The position numbers and the translations under genes are program-made. Shown here piece after piece: positions 40,007 through 48,647 of a stretch of 64,000 nt of DNA. Position 1 is the first letter of the stretch, and each line of letters opens with the position of its first letter. Source of the stretch: RYN-230 sp963768945 (lineage in GTDB: Bacteria > Actinomycetota > Actinomycetes > Streptosporangiales > Streptosporangiaceae); NCBI GenBank assembly GCA_963768945.1, contig CAVYJW010000005.1, forward strand, positions 496,001-560,000. Reading direction: 5' to 3'. The notes under the pieces are model-generated. The model worked only from the letters and a program-made list of their open reading frames with translations. It was not told the DNA's origin and did no database searches.

Positions 40007-40234
40007 GTGGCCCAGCATCCGGTCATTGGGTATGTCGTGTGGGCGGTGCTGTTCGGGGCGCTGTTCGCCTGGGAGGGCCTGGCGCTCAGCCATATCAGCG
40101 GGGTGCCCACGCTCAGCGACGCGTTCCGGGCGATCATGCGGTATCCGTTCGGCCGGTGGGCGTTGTTCGCGTTGTGGCTGTGGTTCGGCTGGCATATCTT
40201 CATCCGCGGCTGGCACTTCCTGCTGCGCGGCTGA
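40007..40234 (+). CDS. Small membrane protein (DUF6186-like)
   Basis: 75 residues from GTG 40007, which has GAGGAG at 39995-40000. Two membrane helices (about 5-25 and 48-70) flank LSHISGVPTLSDAFRAIMRYP. The pattern and its neighbour resemble the DUF6186/DUF6256 pair of actinomycetes; I give this from memory. It is divergent from recQ. The next gene starts within two bases of the stop, so the two are probably co-translated. Function unknown. Confidence 0.6.
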   Translation: MAQHPVIGYVVWAVLFGALFAWEGLALSHISGVPTLSDAFRAIMRYPFGRWALFALWLWFGWHIFIRGWHFLLRG

Positions 40235-40235
40235 C

Positions 40236-40737
40236 ATGTCGTCGTCACTGCTCCGGCAGGATGTCCTGCCCGTTGCGGTCGGGTACCTGCTGCTCATGGG
40301 GGCGCTGGCCGCCGGGTTGCGGCTTGCACGGCGGGACGGTCATCCGCCGGCACCCGCGCGCGGTGGGGCCGCGGCGGAGGACGGCGCGGGATGGGCCGGC
40401 GGGGACGGCGCGGGATGGTCATCCGGCGGGGACGGCGCGGGATGGTCATCCGGCGGCGGCCGGCTGGCTCCGGCTGGGCCGGCACTACGCGGGCACCGCC
40501 GCCGGTGGCTACCTGCTGCTGATGGCCGTGGTGGTCCTCTACTACTACGGGGTAGCCCGGGTCGGAGGTCCCTTCATCAGGAGCGCGTTCACCGGCTGCG
40601 CGCTCCTGATCGGGCTCAGCGCGCCGGTGTTCGCGCTCGCCTCCTGGCTGACCGGACGCCGCCGCAGCCGGGCCGGGCGCCGCAGCCGGGCCGGCCGACG
40701 ACACGCCGACCCGCCCGCCCCACGAGCCACACCGTGA
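40236..40737 (+). pseudogene. DUF6256-like membrane protein, frameshifted in a repeat
   Basis: ATG 40236 begins SSSLLRQDVLPVAVGYLLLMGALAAGLRLARRDGHP, a membrane segment. After a G/C-rich tandem repeat (about 40379-40458: units of 24, 27 and 27 bases) the matching second half, GWLRLGRHYAGTAAGGYLLLMAVVVLYYYGVARVGG...LSAPVFALASWLTG, is in the next frame and ends at 40737. A change of one base (insertion or two-base loss) in or near the repeat would explain this. In this class of genes the two halves are continuous. The repeats or a sequence error could be the cause. Function unknown. Confidence 0.55.
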
Positions 40738-40753
40738 CCACCCGCCCCTTTGC

Positions 40754-40815
40754 CCGGTTCGTGATCAAACGCTTGGTGTTTCTATAACGACACCATTCGT
40801 TTGATCACGAACCGG
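40754..40815. terminator. Strong bidirectional hairpin between convergent genes
   Basis: CCGGTTCGTGATCAAACG (40754-40771) and its exact complement (40798-40815) give an 18-bp stem; after a 2-base mismatch TGGTGT/ACACCA extend it, leaving a 10-base A/T-rich loop. It lies between the small membrane genes and the alpha/beta hydrolase gene that converge here. Confidence 0.7.
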
Positions 40816-40946
40816 CAGTGCTGCGGGCTGGGGCTACGGAGGCTGGAACGGCCGGTGGGTCTGCTGGGACTGGCAGGAGAGCAGTACGGGATTGAGCCCA
40901 GGCCGGGTAGCGGCTTCCGGGGCGGGCGGGTCAGGGGACGGGCGGG

Positions 40947-42020
40947 TCAGGGGGTCAGGAACTCGGTGACGGCGGCCGCGAAGTCGGCCGGCCGCTCCAG
41001 GTGTGGTGAGTGCCCGCAGCCGGGCAGGACGCGCTCGGTGTACCGGCCACCGGCCGCCTCATAGCGGTCGAGCACCGCGCGAACCTGGCCCACCATCGGC
41101 TGGGCCGGGAACACGTCTGGGCCTGGCCAGCCCGGGATGGCACCGAGCGCGCCGAGGTGGCCCAGGTCCACCAGGGAGGTGTCCGAGACGATCTGGTCGG
41201 CGTCACCGCGGATCCACAGCACCGCAGGCCGGTCCCCGATAGCCGCGAAGCCGGACAGGTCGCAGTACTTAGGGGAGATCGCGTTGTTGACGCCATGTCC
41301 GCCCGGTGCGACGCCCGGCCAGTTCGGCGACAGCGCCGTGTCGCCCGGGTAGTTGGCCGGGCCGATGGCCATCTCGAGCATGGCCTCCACCAGTGCGTCC
41401 TCCACTTCGCGGGGCAGCGCGACCGGGTTGCCATACAGGCGGGTAAGCACCTGGCGGGGGGAGGCCTGGCTCACCGCGCTCCGGTCACCGGATTGGATCC
41501 GCTGCACCATCTCGGGACTGGCGGTGCCTGCGCCCGAGCCCGCGTAGTCCGGCCAGCAGGGCGTGCCGTCCAGATCGCGGGTCCCCCCGAAGCCGAACGG
41601 GGACATGGGGCTCTCCAGGACGATGGACGCTACCGCGCCCGGGTGGTCGGTCACGTACTGGAGTGCCACGCCGCCGCCCAGGGACCAGCCCAGCAGATGC
41701 ACCGGCCGGGGCCCGGGCAGTATGCCGCCCTCGGTCAGCAGCGCGTGGACATCGTCGGTGAAGTCACGGACGCCGCGGCCCGCGTCCACTGGCGCCTGCT
41801 CCGACTGGCCGAAGCCCCGCAAGTCGGGGGCGACGCACCGGTAGTCGCCGGCCAGCGTCACCATGGTCTCGGCGAAGAACCTGGCGGCGGACACGTTGCC
41901 GTGCACCAGCACGAGAGGTGGCGCGTCCGGCGGGCCTGCGGTGAGTACGTGCGTGCGCAGGCGCGAGGTCTCGATGTGCTGGGACTCGACACCAGGCGGC
42001 AGGTCCACGGGAGAGGGCAT
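40947..42020 (-). CDS. Alpha/beta-fold hydrolase
   Basis: 357 residues. Nucleophile elbow GWSLGGG; catalytic His in the GCGHSPHLERP segment and acid in LWIRGDADQIVSD. The N-terminus contains LVLVHGNVSAARFFAETM, the oxyanion strand, and VAPDLRGFGQSE. It belongs to the general hydrolase group (peroxidase/lipase-like); substrate unknown. The start ATG 42020 is chosen where the family begins; the upstream frame is shared with the divergent SDR promoter. It converges on the DUF6256-like gene across a hairpin. Confidence 0.88.
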   Translation of the reverse strand: MPSPVDLPPGVESQHIETSRLRTHVLTAGPPDAPPLVLVHGNVSAARFFAETMVTLAGDYRCVAPDLRGFGQSEQAPVDAGRGVRDFTDDVHALLTEGGILPGPRPVHLLGWSLGGGVALQYVTDHPGAVASIVLESPMSPFGFGGTRDLDGTPCWPDYAGSGAGTASPEMVQRIQSGDRSAVSQASPRQVLTRLYGNPVALPREVEDALVEAMLEMAIGPANYPGDTALSPNWPGVAPGGHGVNNAISPKYCDLSGFAAIGDRPAVLWIRGDADQIVSDTSLVDLGHLGALGAIPGWPGPDVFPAQPMVGQVRAVLDRYEAAGGRYTERVLPGCGHSPHLERPADFAAAVTEFLTP

Positions 42021-42108
42021 CAGGCGTCCAGGGTCTGGGCGGGAAAGTGCTTCAGGTCCTACCGTCCTGCGCGGGATCATGTCAACGACGAGGACAAGGA
42101 GCTTAACG

Positions 42109-42960
42109 GTGGATTCCATGACGCAGCCCGCGGGCGGCCAGGCGGAGACCGGCCAGGCGGAGACCGGCCAGGCGGAGACCGGCCAGGCGGAGACCGGCCA
42201 GGGGGCCGGGGGCGGGCGGCCGCTCGCTGGCCGGCGGGCCCTGGTCACCGGCGCGGCCAGCGGGATCGGCGCTGCCTGCGCGCGGGCCCTGGCCGGGGCG
42301 GGCGCGTCGGTGGTCGTCGCCGACCTGGACGGACCAGGCGCCGAGGCCCTGGCCGCGGAACTGGGTGGCGAGTCGTGGACGGCCGACCTTACCGACGTGG
42401 CCGCACTCGAAGGGCTCCGGCTCGATGTGGACATCCTCGTCAACAACGCGGGAATCCAGCACGTGGCGCCAGTCGAGGAGTTCCCGCCGGAGATGTTCCG
42501 GCGGATACTCCGGCTGATGGTGGAGGCGCCGTTCCTGCTGGCCCGCGCTGCCCTGCCGCATATGTACCGGCAGGAGTACGGCCGGATCATCAACATCAGC
42601 TCGGTACACGGGCTGCGGGCGTCGCCGTACAAGTCAGCCTACGTGACCGCCAAGCACGGCCTGGAGGGGCTGTCCAAGGTGCTTGCCCTGGAAGGTGCCG
42701 CCCGGGGTGTCACCAGCAACTGCATCAGCCCCGGCTACGTGCGCACGCCGCTGGTCGAGAAGCAGATCGCCGACCAGGCCCGGGTGCACGGCATCCCCGA
42801 GGATCAGGTACTCGAGTCGGTCATCCTGGCCGAGACCGCGGTGAAGCGGCTGGTCGAGCCGGCCGAGGTCGCCGGGCTGGTCCTCTGGCTGGCCGGACCG
42901 CAGGCCAGCATGGCTACCGGCGCGACGTTCACGCTGGACGGCGGCTGGACCGCGAAATAG
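42109..42960 (+). CDS. Short-chain dehydrogenase, 3-hydroxybutyrate-dehydrogenase-like
   Basis: 283 residues from GTG 42109, which has AAGGAG at 42096-42101. The N-terminus has four perfect copies of GQAET, an unusual linker, before the Rossmann core. The core has TGAASGIG (NAD(H) binding), NNAG, ISSVHG (catalytic Ser) and YVTAKHG (YxxxK catalytic pair). The overall length and the P-G-Y-V-R-T-P-L-V ending fit 3-hydroxybutyrate dehydrogenases (acetoacetate reduction). The repeat's 15-base units do not disturb the frame. It is divergent from the alpha/beta hydrolase, with about 90 bases between. Confidence 0.88.
   Translation: MDSMTQPAGGQAETGQAETGQAETGQAETGQGAGGGRPLAGRRALVTGAASGIGAACARALAGAGASVVVADLDGPGAEALAAELGGESWTADLTDVAALEGLRLDVDILVNNAGIQHVAPVEEFPPEMFRRILRLMVEAPFLLARAALPHMYRQEYGRIINISSVHGLRASPYKSAYVTAKHGLEGLSKVLALEGAARGVTSNCISPGYVRTPLVEKQIADQARVHGIPEDQVLESVILAETAVKRLVEPAEVAGLVLWLAGPQASMATGATFTLDGGWTAK
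42136..42195 (+). repeat. Four exact 15-bp repeats in the SDR coding region
   Basis: The unit GGCCAGGCGGAGACC occurs exactly four times in tandem at the N-terminus of the SDR gene, encoding the pentapeptide GQAET each time. The units are identical, which suggests recent slippage or duplication, and the multiple of three preserves the frame. Confidence 0.85.
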
Positions 42961-43177
42961 GCTCCAGTTCGAAGCCGCCGGCACCAGGATGCGTAGCCGC
43001 GACGCTGAGTAGTCACGATGAGGAGCTGCCACGGTGAGGACGACATCCCCTGGCGCCGGCGCGGCTCGGCCGTACCCGGGCATCCCCGGCCGCGCCCGCC
43101 CTGGCCCGCTCATGAACGGATCCGGCTCCGGCTGCGTGGGGAGGGGTAAAGCTGACCGTTTCGAATGGGGATTGACG

Positions 43178-43711
43178 ATGCGTATCAGATGGCGGCTGCT
43201 GGCCGGGCTGGCGGTGATCGCGCTCGTTACCGCGGCATGCGGCAGCACGTCAACGGGGAGCTCCAGTAGCACGAAGACCACGGGCAGCGCGTCTGGCGCG
43301 GCTTCCTCCGCAGCCGTGCAAGCCTCCGGAACCGCTTTGCGGACGAGCACGATTGGCGGGGTCAAGGTCCTCACCAACGCCAAGGGCTTCACGCTCTACT
43401 GGTTTGTCCCGGACACCTCCACCAAGTCGAACTGCAACGGGGGATGCGCCGCGGTCTGGCCGCCGGTCAAGGGGCCGGCCACCGCGGGAAGCGGCGTGAC
43501 GGGCAAGCTTGCCACCATCAAGCGATCCGACGGCTCGACGCAGGCCACCTACGACGGGCATCCGCTGTACACCTACGTGGCAGACACCGCTCCTGGGCAG
43601 GCGAAGGGCAACAACCTCAACGCGTCCGGAGGCGTCTGGCACGAGGTGACCGTGAGCGGTGCGGCCGCGCCCGCGCCGTCCAGTTCGTCGGGCGGTGGCG
43701 GCGGCTACTGA
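43178..43711 (+). CDS. Lipoprotein with COG4315-like domain
   Basis: 177 residues. Signal peptide ends with the lipobox TAAC (residue about 20), so the protein would be lipid-anchored. A Ser/Thr-rich linker precedes a domain of two repeats: VLTNAKGFTLYWFVPDTSTKSNCNGGCAAVWPPVKG and TYDGHPLYTYVADTAPGQAKGNN; these match the secreted repeat family (COG4315) of unknown function, which often occurs next to redox genes. It ends in a Gly-rich tail. ATG at 43178 follows a GGGG site. The terminator at 43709-43761 starts inside its stop codon. Confidence 0.82.
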   Translation: MRIRWRLLAGLAVIALVTAACGSTSTGSSSSTKTTGSASGAASSAAVQASGTALRTSTIGGVKVLTNAKGFTLYWFVPDTSTKSNCNGGCAAVWPPVKGPATAGSGVTGKLATIKRSDGSTQATYDGHPLYTYVADTAPGQAKGNNLNASGGVWHEVTVSGAAAPAPSSSSGGGGGY

Positions 43712-43761
43712 CCGGCCCCCAGGCCAGGTGACGTTCGCCTAGTTCGCCCTGGTTCCGGTCA
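43709..43761. terminator. Terminator between lipoprotein and helicase genes
   Basis: TGACCGG (43709-43715) pairs with CCGGTCA (43755-43761); an inner CCAGG (43724-43728) pairs with CCTGG (43748-43752). The stop codon of the lipoprotein gene is the first three bases. The two genes converge here, so it may work in both directions. Confidence 0.5.
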
Positions 43762-43793
43762 CGGTGCCGCGGGTGCCGAATCCGGCGCCGCGC

Positions 43794-45746
43794 TCAGCGG
43801 CCGGACCTGGCCCAGCGCCGGATCGTGTCGATGCGTTCCTGGATCTGCTCCGCGGTGGCCTGCGGCAGGGGCGGGCCGCCGCACGCCCGGCGCAGGTCCG
43901 CGTGCACCACCGCGTGCGGCTGCCCGGTGCGGTGATGCCAGGCGCCGATCAGCCCGTTCAGCTCCTTGCGCAGGCCGGCGAGTAGCTCCCGGCGGACCGG
44001 CGCCGCGCCCGCCGTCCCTGCCGCGCCGCGGGCGGCTGCACCGTCGAGCGCGGCTCCTGTTTCATTCTCCGCAACGAAGGCCGCCCACGCGGGAACGCCG
44101 CCCGGTGCGGGGGACTGCGGGCCAGCGCCGCCGACGCCAGTGCGGCCGACGCCAGTGCCGTCAGCCCCAGTGCCGCCGACGCCAGTGCCGTCAGCCCCAG
44201 TGCCGTCAGCCCCAGTGCCGCCGACCCCAGTGCCGCCAGCCGCGGAGCCCCGTGATCGCTTCAGCCGCTCGTTCTGCCGTTTGCGCAGCAACAGCGCGAC
44301 CTGCTCGGGGTCGAGTAGCCCGGGCAGGCCCAGGAAGTCCTCTTCCGCGGCCGTGGTGCCGAACTCGGTGCCGTCGTAGAGGACCCGGTCGAAGTGCGCG
44401 GACGCCTGCAGCGCCTCGAACGGCAGCTCGCCGTCGGTGTCCCGGGTGTCCCGGCTGCGTTGCGCCTCGGCCAGCTCGCGCTCTTCGGCGTCGTCCGGCC
44501 GGGCGGCCAGCACGTGATCGCGGGCCGCCTCCAGTTCCGCGGCGTATCCGAGCAAGGTCGGGATAGAAGGCAGGAACACCGAAGCGGTCTCGCCACGCTG
44601 GCGGGCCCGGACGAACCGGCCCACGGCCTGCGCGAAGAACAGCGCCGTGCCCACGCTGGTGGCGTAGACGCCGACGGCCAGCCGGGGGATGTCCACGCCC
44701 TCGGACACCATCCGGACGGCCACCATCCACCGGTCGCCGGAGTCCGCGAAGGCGGAGATCTTCCGGCTGGCGGTGGGGTCGTCGGAGAGCACCACGACCG
44801 GCCGGGTTCCGCTGATCCGGCGCAGCAGGGCCGCATAGGCCCGGGCGTCCGCGTGATCACCGGCGATGACCAGGCCGCCCGCGTCGGGCATGCCCCGCCG
44901 CACCTCGGCGAGCCTGCGGTCGGCGGCCTCCAGGACGCGCTGCACCCATTCACCCTGTGGGTCCAGTGCGGTCCGCCAGGCCTGGGCGAGCTGATCGGGG
45001 AGCATGGGCGTGCCCAGGGTGCCGGTGATCTCGTCACCGGCCCGGGTCCGCCAGCGCATCTCGCCGGAGTAGGCCAGGAAGATGACCGGGCGGACCACGC
45101 CGTCGTCGAGGGCCGGCCCGTAGCCGTAGACATAGTCGGACACGCTGCGACGGCTGCCGTCGGCGTCCGGCGCGTAGGCCACGAACGGGATCGGGTTGGC
45201 GTCGCTGCGAAATGGGGTGCCGGTGAGGGCTAGCCGGCGCCGCGCGGGCTCGAATGCCTCGCGGACCGCGTCACCCCAGGAGAGCGCGTCACCCGCGTGG
45301 TGGACCTCGTCGAAGATCACCAGGGTACGCCGGTTCACCGTGCGCTGCCGGTGCAGGATCGGGTGCGCGGCGACCTGTGCGTAGGTCACCGCCACCCCGG
45401 TGAAGTCGGCGGAGGCCCGGCCCTGCGCGTTGCGGTAGGAGGAGTCGAGGGAGATGCCGACGTAGTGCGCGGCCTGCGCCCACTGGTGCTTGAGGTGCTC
45501 GGTGGGGGTGACCACGGTGATCGAGGCGATCTCCCGGCGGGCCAGCAGTTCAGCGGCGATGGTCAGCGCCCAGGCCGTCTTGCCTGCTCCCGGGGTGGCG
45601 ACAAGCAGGAAATCGCGCCGGGGCAGGTGAAAATATTCCCGGTACGCTGCCTTTTGCCATCTCCGCAGGGACAGGAGCAGATCGGGCCGGACCGGAGCGT
45701 CCGGGCGGCTGCCATCCTCATGGGGTGCGGTCGCGGGGGTGCTCAC
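43794..45746 (-). CDS. SF2 DEAD/DEAH-box helicase (XPB/UvsW-like)
   Basis: 650 residues. N-terminal SF2 core: LRRWQKAAYREYF (Q-type motif), TPGAGKTAWAL (motif I), VIFDEVHHAG (DEVH, motif II), LALTGTPFR (motif III), then the second RecA-like domain with VIAGDHADARAYAALL, VRMVSEGVDIPRLAVGVYAT (motif V) and QAVGRFVRARQ (motif VI). It unwinds DNA or RNA with ATP. The C-terminal part (about 520-560) has a pentapeptide repeat tract (GTGVG/GTGAD) coded by tandem 15-base repeats, followed by an NxxIGAWHHRTGQPHAVVHADLRRACGG domain. GTG at 45746 is the start. It converges on the lipoprotein gene. Confidence 0.92.
   Translation of the reverse strand: MSTPATAPHEDGSRPDAPVRPDLLLSLRRWQKAAYREYFHLPRRDFLLVATPGAGKTAWALTIAAELLARREIASITVVTPTEHLKHQWAQAAHYVGISLDSSYRNAQGRASADFTGVAVTYAQVAAHPILHRQRTVNRRTLVIFDEVHHAGDALSWGDAVREAFEPARRRLALTGTPFRSDANPIPFVAYAPDADGSRRSVSDYVYGYGPALDDGVVRPVIFLAYSGEMRWRTRAGDEITGTLGTPMLPDQLAQAWRTALDPQGEWVQRVLEAADRRLAEVRRGMPDAGGLVIAGDHADARAYAALLRRISGTRPVVVLSDDPTASRKISAFADSGDRWMVAVRMVSEGVDIPRLAVGVYATSVGTALFFAQAVGRFVRARQRGETASVFLPSIPTLLGYAAELEAARDHVLAARPDDAEERELAEAQRSRDTRDTDGELPFEALQASAHFDRVLYDGTEFGTTAAEEDFLGLPGLLDPEQVALLLRKRQNERLKRSRGSAAGGTGVGGTGADGTGADGTGVGGTGADGTGVGRTGVGGAGPQSPAPGGVPAWAAFVAENETGAALDGAAARGAAGTAGAAPVRRELLAGLRKELNGLIGAWHHRTGQPHAVVHADLRRACGGPPLPQATAEQIQERIDTIRRWARSGR
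44122..44241. repeat. Eight 15-bp tandem repeats in the helicase gene
   Basis: Units of the form CCAGTGCCGCCGACG or CCAGTGCCGTCAGCC start at 44122, 44137 and every 15 bases to 44227. They encode the Gly-Thr-Gly pentapeptides of the helicase linker. Alternation between two types of unit indicates past unequal exchange. Confidence 0.8.
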
Positions 45747-45844
45747 GAGGCCGAAAGGCTACCAGCGGCCGCTCCGGCTGCCGGGCCAGTCCGTGGCATG
45801 GCGCGAGGACGGCGCGGCCCGGCCCGGCCGCACCGTCGCGTTAC

Positions 45845-46063
45845 CTAGTCGCTGGCCTGCTCGGCCCGGGAAGCGGCGGGGGGGCGCCCCCGCGAGCGCA
45901 TCTGAGCTGTGTCACCGGGCAGCCTGCCCGCCTCGGCCAGCGCCCGGCGCAGCAGGAACTCGATCTGGGCGTTGGTGCTGCGCAGCTCGTCAGCGGCCCA
46001 CTTGGCCAGGGCGTCGTGGACGGCCGGGTCGAGCCGGAGCAGCATCCCCTTGCGTTCGCTCAC
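45845..46063 (-). CDS. Small ribbon-helix-helix protein
   Basis: 72 residues from GTG 46063. The motif ERKGMLLRLDPAVHDALAKWAADELRSTNAQIEFLLRRALAEAG is a ribbon-helix-helix (Arc/CopG-like) fold, with the tail RSRGRPP. It may control the adjacent genes or be an antitoxin without a toxin. The SPFH gene ends 33 bases upstream on the same strand, a pairing that I recall from other actinomycetes. TTG at 46078 could be an earlier start. Confidence 0.7.
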   Translation of the reverse strand: MSERKGMLLRLDPAVHDALAKWAADELRSTNAQIEFLLRRALAEAGRLPGDTAQMRSRGRPPAASRAEQASD

Positions 46064-46096
46064 CAGACCGGACCCCAACCCCTCATGAGTCTCCCG

Positions 46097-47083
46097 TCAC
46101 TGGTAGAGCGAGCCGGTGTTGACCACCTGCTGGGTGGCCTGCTCGCTGCACAGCACCACGAGCAGGTTGGACACCATAGCGGCCTTGCGCTCCTCATCCA
46201 GCTGGACGACGTCCTGTTCCTCGAGTTGCTGCAGCGCCAGCCGGACCATGCCGACGGCGCCCTGGACGATCCTCGACCGGGCCGCGATCACGGCGCTCGC
46301 CGCCTGGCGGCGCAGCATCGCCTGGGCGATCTCGGCTGCGTAGGACAGCCGGGTGAGCCGCGACTCGATGATGGTGACGCCGGCCGAGGCGACACGGGCG
46401 GCAATCTCGGTGGAGAGCCGCTCAGTGATCTCGTCGGCGTTCCCGCGCAGCGAAAGCTGGCCAGCATCGCTCGTGTCGTAGGGGTAGCTGGTGGCGATGT
46501 GCCGGACCGCGGTCTCGGTCTGGGTCGCCACGAACTGGACGAAGTCGTCCACCGCGTAGAGGCCCAGGGCCGTGTCCTTGACCTGCCACACGACCACGGC
46601 CGCGATCTCGATCGGGTTGCCGTCGGCGTCGTTGACCTTGGCCAGCGGGGTCTCGTGGTTGCGGATCCGGGTGGACACGCGGCGCCGGATCGTGAACGGG
46701 TTGACCCAGCGCAGGCCGGGTTCCCTGACGGTTCCGTTGTACCGGCCGAACAGCTGCACCACGCGGGCCTCACCGGGGATGACCTGCATGAGGCCGCGCT
46801 GGGCGAGGATGGCCGCAAGCAGCAGGAGCACGCCGACGATGATCAGGGCCACGGCGCGCCCGCCGCCGGCCGGCTTGGACAGGATCAGGAGCCCGACCGC
46901 GATCAGCTCGATGACGATGGTGAGGACGAGGACCAGCAGGCCCGACGTCGAATGCGCAGGCCGCTCGGTCAGCCGCGGGGAAGGCGGCTGCGGCATCGCT
47001 CGCTGCGTGATAGGTGTTCCGGTGGTGCGCAGCCCGGAGCTGTCTGCCTCCGGGTTGGGCGCGGCGGGGATGTGTGTGGCCAT
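46097..47083 (-). CDS. SPFH/band 7 domain protein
   Basis: 328 residues. A hydrophobic double helix (about 46-100) anchors it in the membrane, followed by the SPFH domain: VVQLFGRYNGTVREPGLRWVNPFTIRRRVSTRIRNHET, NPIEIAAVVVWQVKDTALGLYAVDDF, SAGVTIIESRLTRLSYAAEIAQAMLRRQ, and an oligomerisation helix at the end. The family (stomatin/flotillin-like) organises membrane microdomains and proteases. ATG at 47083 has GGAGGAGG upstream. The downstream RHH gene is 33 bases away. Confidence 0.9.
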   Translation of the reverse strand: MATHIPAAPNPEADSSGLRTTGTPITQRAMPQPPSPRLTERPAHSTSGLLVLVLTIVIELIAVGLLILSKPAGGGRAVALIIVGVLLLLAAILAQRGLMQVIPGEARVVQLFGRYNGTVREPGLRWVNPFTIRRRVSTRIRNHETPLAKVNDADGNPIEIAAVVVWQVKDTALGLYAVDDFVQFVATQTETAVRHIATSYPYDTSDAGQLSLRGNADEITERLSTEIAARVASAGVTIIESRLTRLSYAAEIAQAMLRRQAASAVIAARSRIVQGAVGMVRLALQQLEEQDVVQLDEERKAAMVSNLLVVLCSEQATQQVVNTGSLYQ

Positions 47084-47125
47084 CTCGGCCTCCTCCACTC
47101 TTGGAGTTGATAACACGAGCCTAGC

Positions 47126-47139
47126 ATAGTGATATCTAT
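47126..47139. promoter_or_regulatory. ATAG-N6-CTAT inverted repeat upstream of the SPFH gene
   Basis: A short inverted repeat (ATAG, TGATAT, CTAT) in an A/T-rich patch 43 bases before the SPFH start. It may be part of the promoter or an operator. Weak evidence. Confidence 0.3.
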
Positions 47140-47254
47140 TTTTCCACGACAGGCACGGCAGCGGCCAGCTTCCCTGAGGGCGAGAGGGTTGGATTCCTGT
47201 AGCTCGTGCCGCCGGCATGCTGCCGGGACTGCCCCGCTGGCATATCGTGAGGGC

Positions 47255-47422
47255 ATGGGGAAACTTCTGCTCATACTGCTCGCGGTGTTCGCTGCGTTCC
47301 TGGTCATCTCTCTGTTGATTTCCGCCCTCCACTTCCTGTTCGTGGTGGCCCTGGTGGCGCTGGTCGTAGTCGGGGCCCTGCGCCTGACCGGCAGCGTGCG
47401 GCGGCGTCGCGCACGCTGGTAG
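47255..47422 (+). CDS. Small hydrophobic membrane protein
   Basis: 55 residues from ATG 47255: GKLLLILLAVFAAFLVISLLISALHFLFVVALVALVVVGAL then a basic tail RLTGSVRRRRARW. One long or two short membrane helices. No family recognised. The frame is open upstream for 42 codons without conserved residues, so I use the ATG just before the hydrophobic part. The gene lies in the gap between the SPFH gene and the dioxygenase, divergent from the former. Confidence 0.55.
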   Translation: MGKLLLILLAVFAAFLVISLLISALHFLFVVALVALVVVGALRLTGSVRRRRARW

Positions 47423-47561
47423 CGTGCGCTGGTGCTGGCGTCTGCCGGGCACCCTAGGACGCCAGCACCACGGGCCGCCGCTGGCCGCCGGGCAGCCAGG
47501 CGGTTCATAGCGCGACCGGGGGAACATTCCTGTGCCGCGTTGTCCAGGCCCGGAGGGTCTC

Positions 47562-48530
47562 ATGGAGCCATTTGCGCGTGACCCGCTGCCCGGCCGGGTG
47601 GTGTTCGGTGCGGGTTCGGCCGAGGGCACCGTGCCCGCGGATGCCGCGCAGGCGGCCCGCGAGGAGGCGGTCACTGCCGAGGTCCTGGCCAGCTTCGGTG
47701 GCGCGGACGCGCCGCGTTACCGGGAGATCATGGAGAGCCTGGTCCGGCACCTGCACGCGTTCGCCCGCGAGGTCCGGCTGACCGAGACCGAGTGGCAACA
47801 GGGGATCGACTTCCTGACCCGGGCCGGGCACATCACCGACGACCGGCGGCAGGAGTTCATCCTGCTCTCCGACGTGCTCGGGCTGTCCATGCTGACCGTG
47901 GCCATCAACGCCCCGGCGTCGGCCGGAGCCACCGAAGCGACGGTCGTCGGCCCGTTCTTCGTGGCCGGGGCGCCGGAAGTGCCGCTGGGCGGCGATATCG
48001 CAGGCGGGGCCAAGGGACGTCCCTGCTATGTGTCGGGCGCGGTCCGCGGCACCGGCGGTGAGCCGGTGCCCGGGGCCCGTATCGAGGTATGGGAGTCCGA
48101 CGAGGACGGCTTCTACGACGTGCAGTATCCCGACGGCCGGATCGGCGGCCGCGGCTGGCTGCGCAGCGCCCCGGACGGCGGGTACCGCTTCTGGTCGGTG
48201 CGCCCGGCTCCTTACCCGATTCCTGATGACGGGCCGGTCGGCGACCTGCTCACCGCGGCCGGCCGGGGGCCGATGCGGCCCGCGCACCTGCACTTCAAGG
48301 TGGACGCGCCCGGGTACCGCACGCTGATCACGCATATCTTCGTCGCCGGTGATCCCTACCTGGACCGGGACGCGGTGTTCGGCGTCAAGGAGAGCCTCAT
48401 CACCGACTTCGCTGAGCACCCGCCCGGCCGAGGACCGGACGGCCGGCTCAGCGATGAGCCGTGGACCAGCGTCACATTCGACATCGTGCTCGCCCGCCTG
48501 GCCCCCGTCCCGCAGGCTCCGGGCATCTAG
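47562..48530 (+). CDS. Intradiol ring-cleavage dioxygenase (catechol/hydroxyquinol type)
   Basis: 322 residues. The N-terminal helical domain (dioxygenase_N) is followed by the catalytic domain with GFYDVQYPDGRIGGRGW (Tyr ligand), PYPIPDDGPVGDLL (Tyr ligand) and RPAHLHFKV (His-x-His ligands) for non-heme Fe(III). It opens aromatic diols between the hydroxyls, in degradation of benzoate or hydroxyquinol. The subgroup fits catechol/hydroxyquinol 1,2-dioxygenases; the substrate is not certain. ATG at 47562 has GGAGGG 5 bases upstream. Single gene; no other beta-ketoadipate genes are present in the window. Confidence 0.92.
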   Translation: MEPFARDPLPGRVVFGAGSAEGTVPADAAQAAREEAVTAEVLASFGGADAPRYREIMESLVRHLHAFAREVRLTETEWQQGIDFLTRAGHITDDRRQEFILLSDVLGLSMLTVAINAPASAGATEATVVGPFFVAGAPEVPLGGDIAGGAKGRPCYVSGAVRGTGGEPVPGARIEVWESDEDGFYDVQYPDGRIGGRGWLRSAPDGGYRFWSVRPAPYPIPDDGPVGDLLTAAGRGPMRPAHLHFKVDAPGYRTLITHIFVAGDPYLDRDAVFGVKESLITDFAEHPPGRGPDGRLSDEPWTSVTFDIVLARLAPVPQAPGI

Positions 48531-48647
48531 TACGCAGCCGCCGCGGAACCGGCGGATTATCCTGCGGACTCTGGGTACCAGGGGCCAGCGGATGGCTGCG
48601 GCGACAGGGACCGCTCACCGAGGCCGATCATGAGGCGGGGAGGCGGA

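Noticed and set aside
40754..40815. Terminal inverted repeats of an insertion sequence
   Set aside because: The two arms are only 26 bases apart with no gene between, so a hairpin terminator is the simpler reading.
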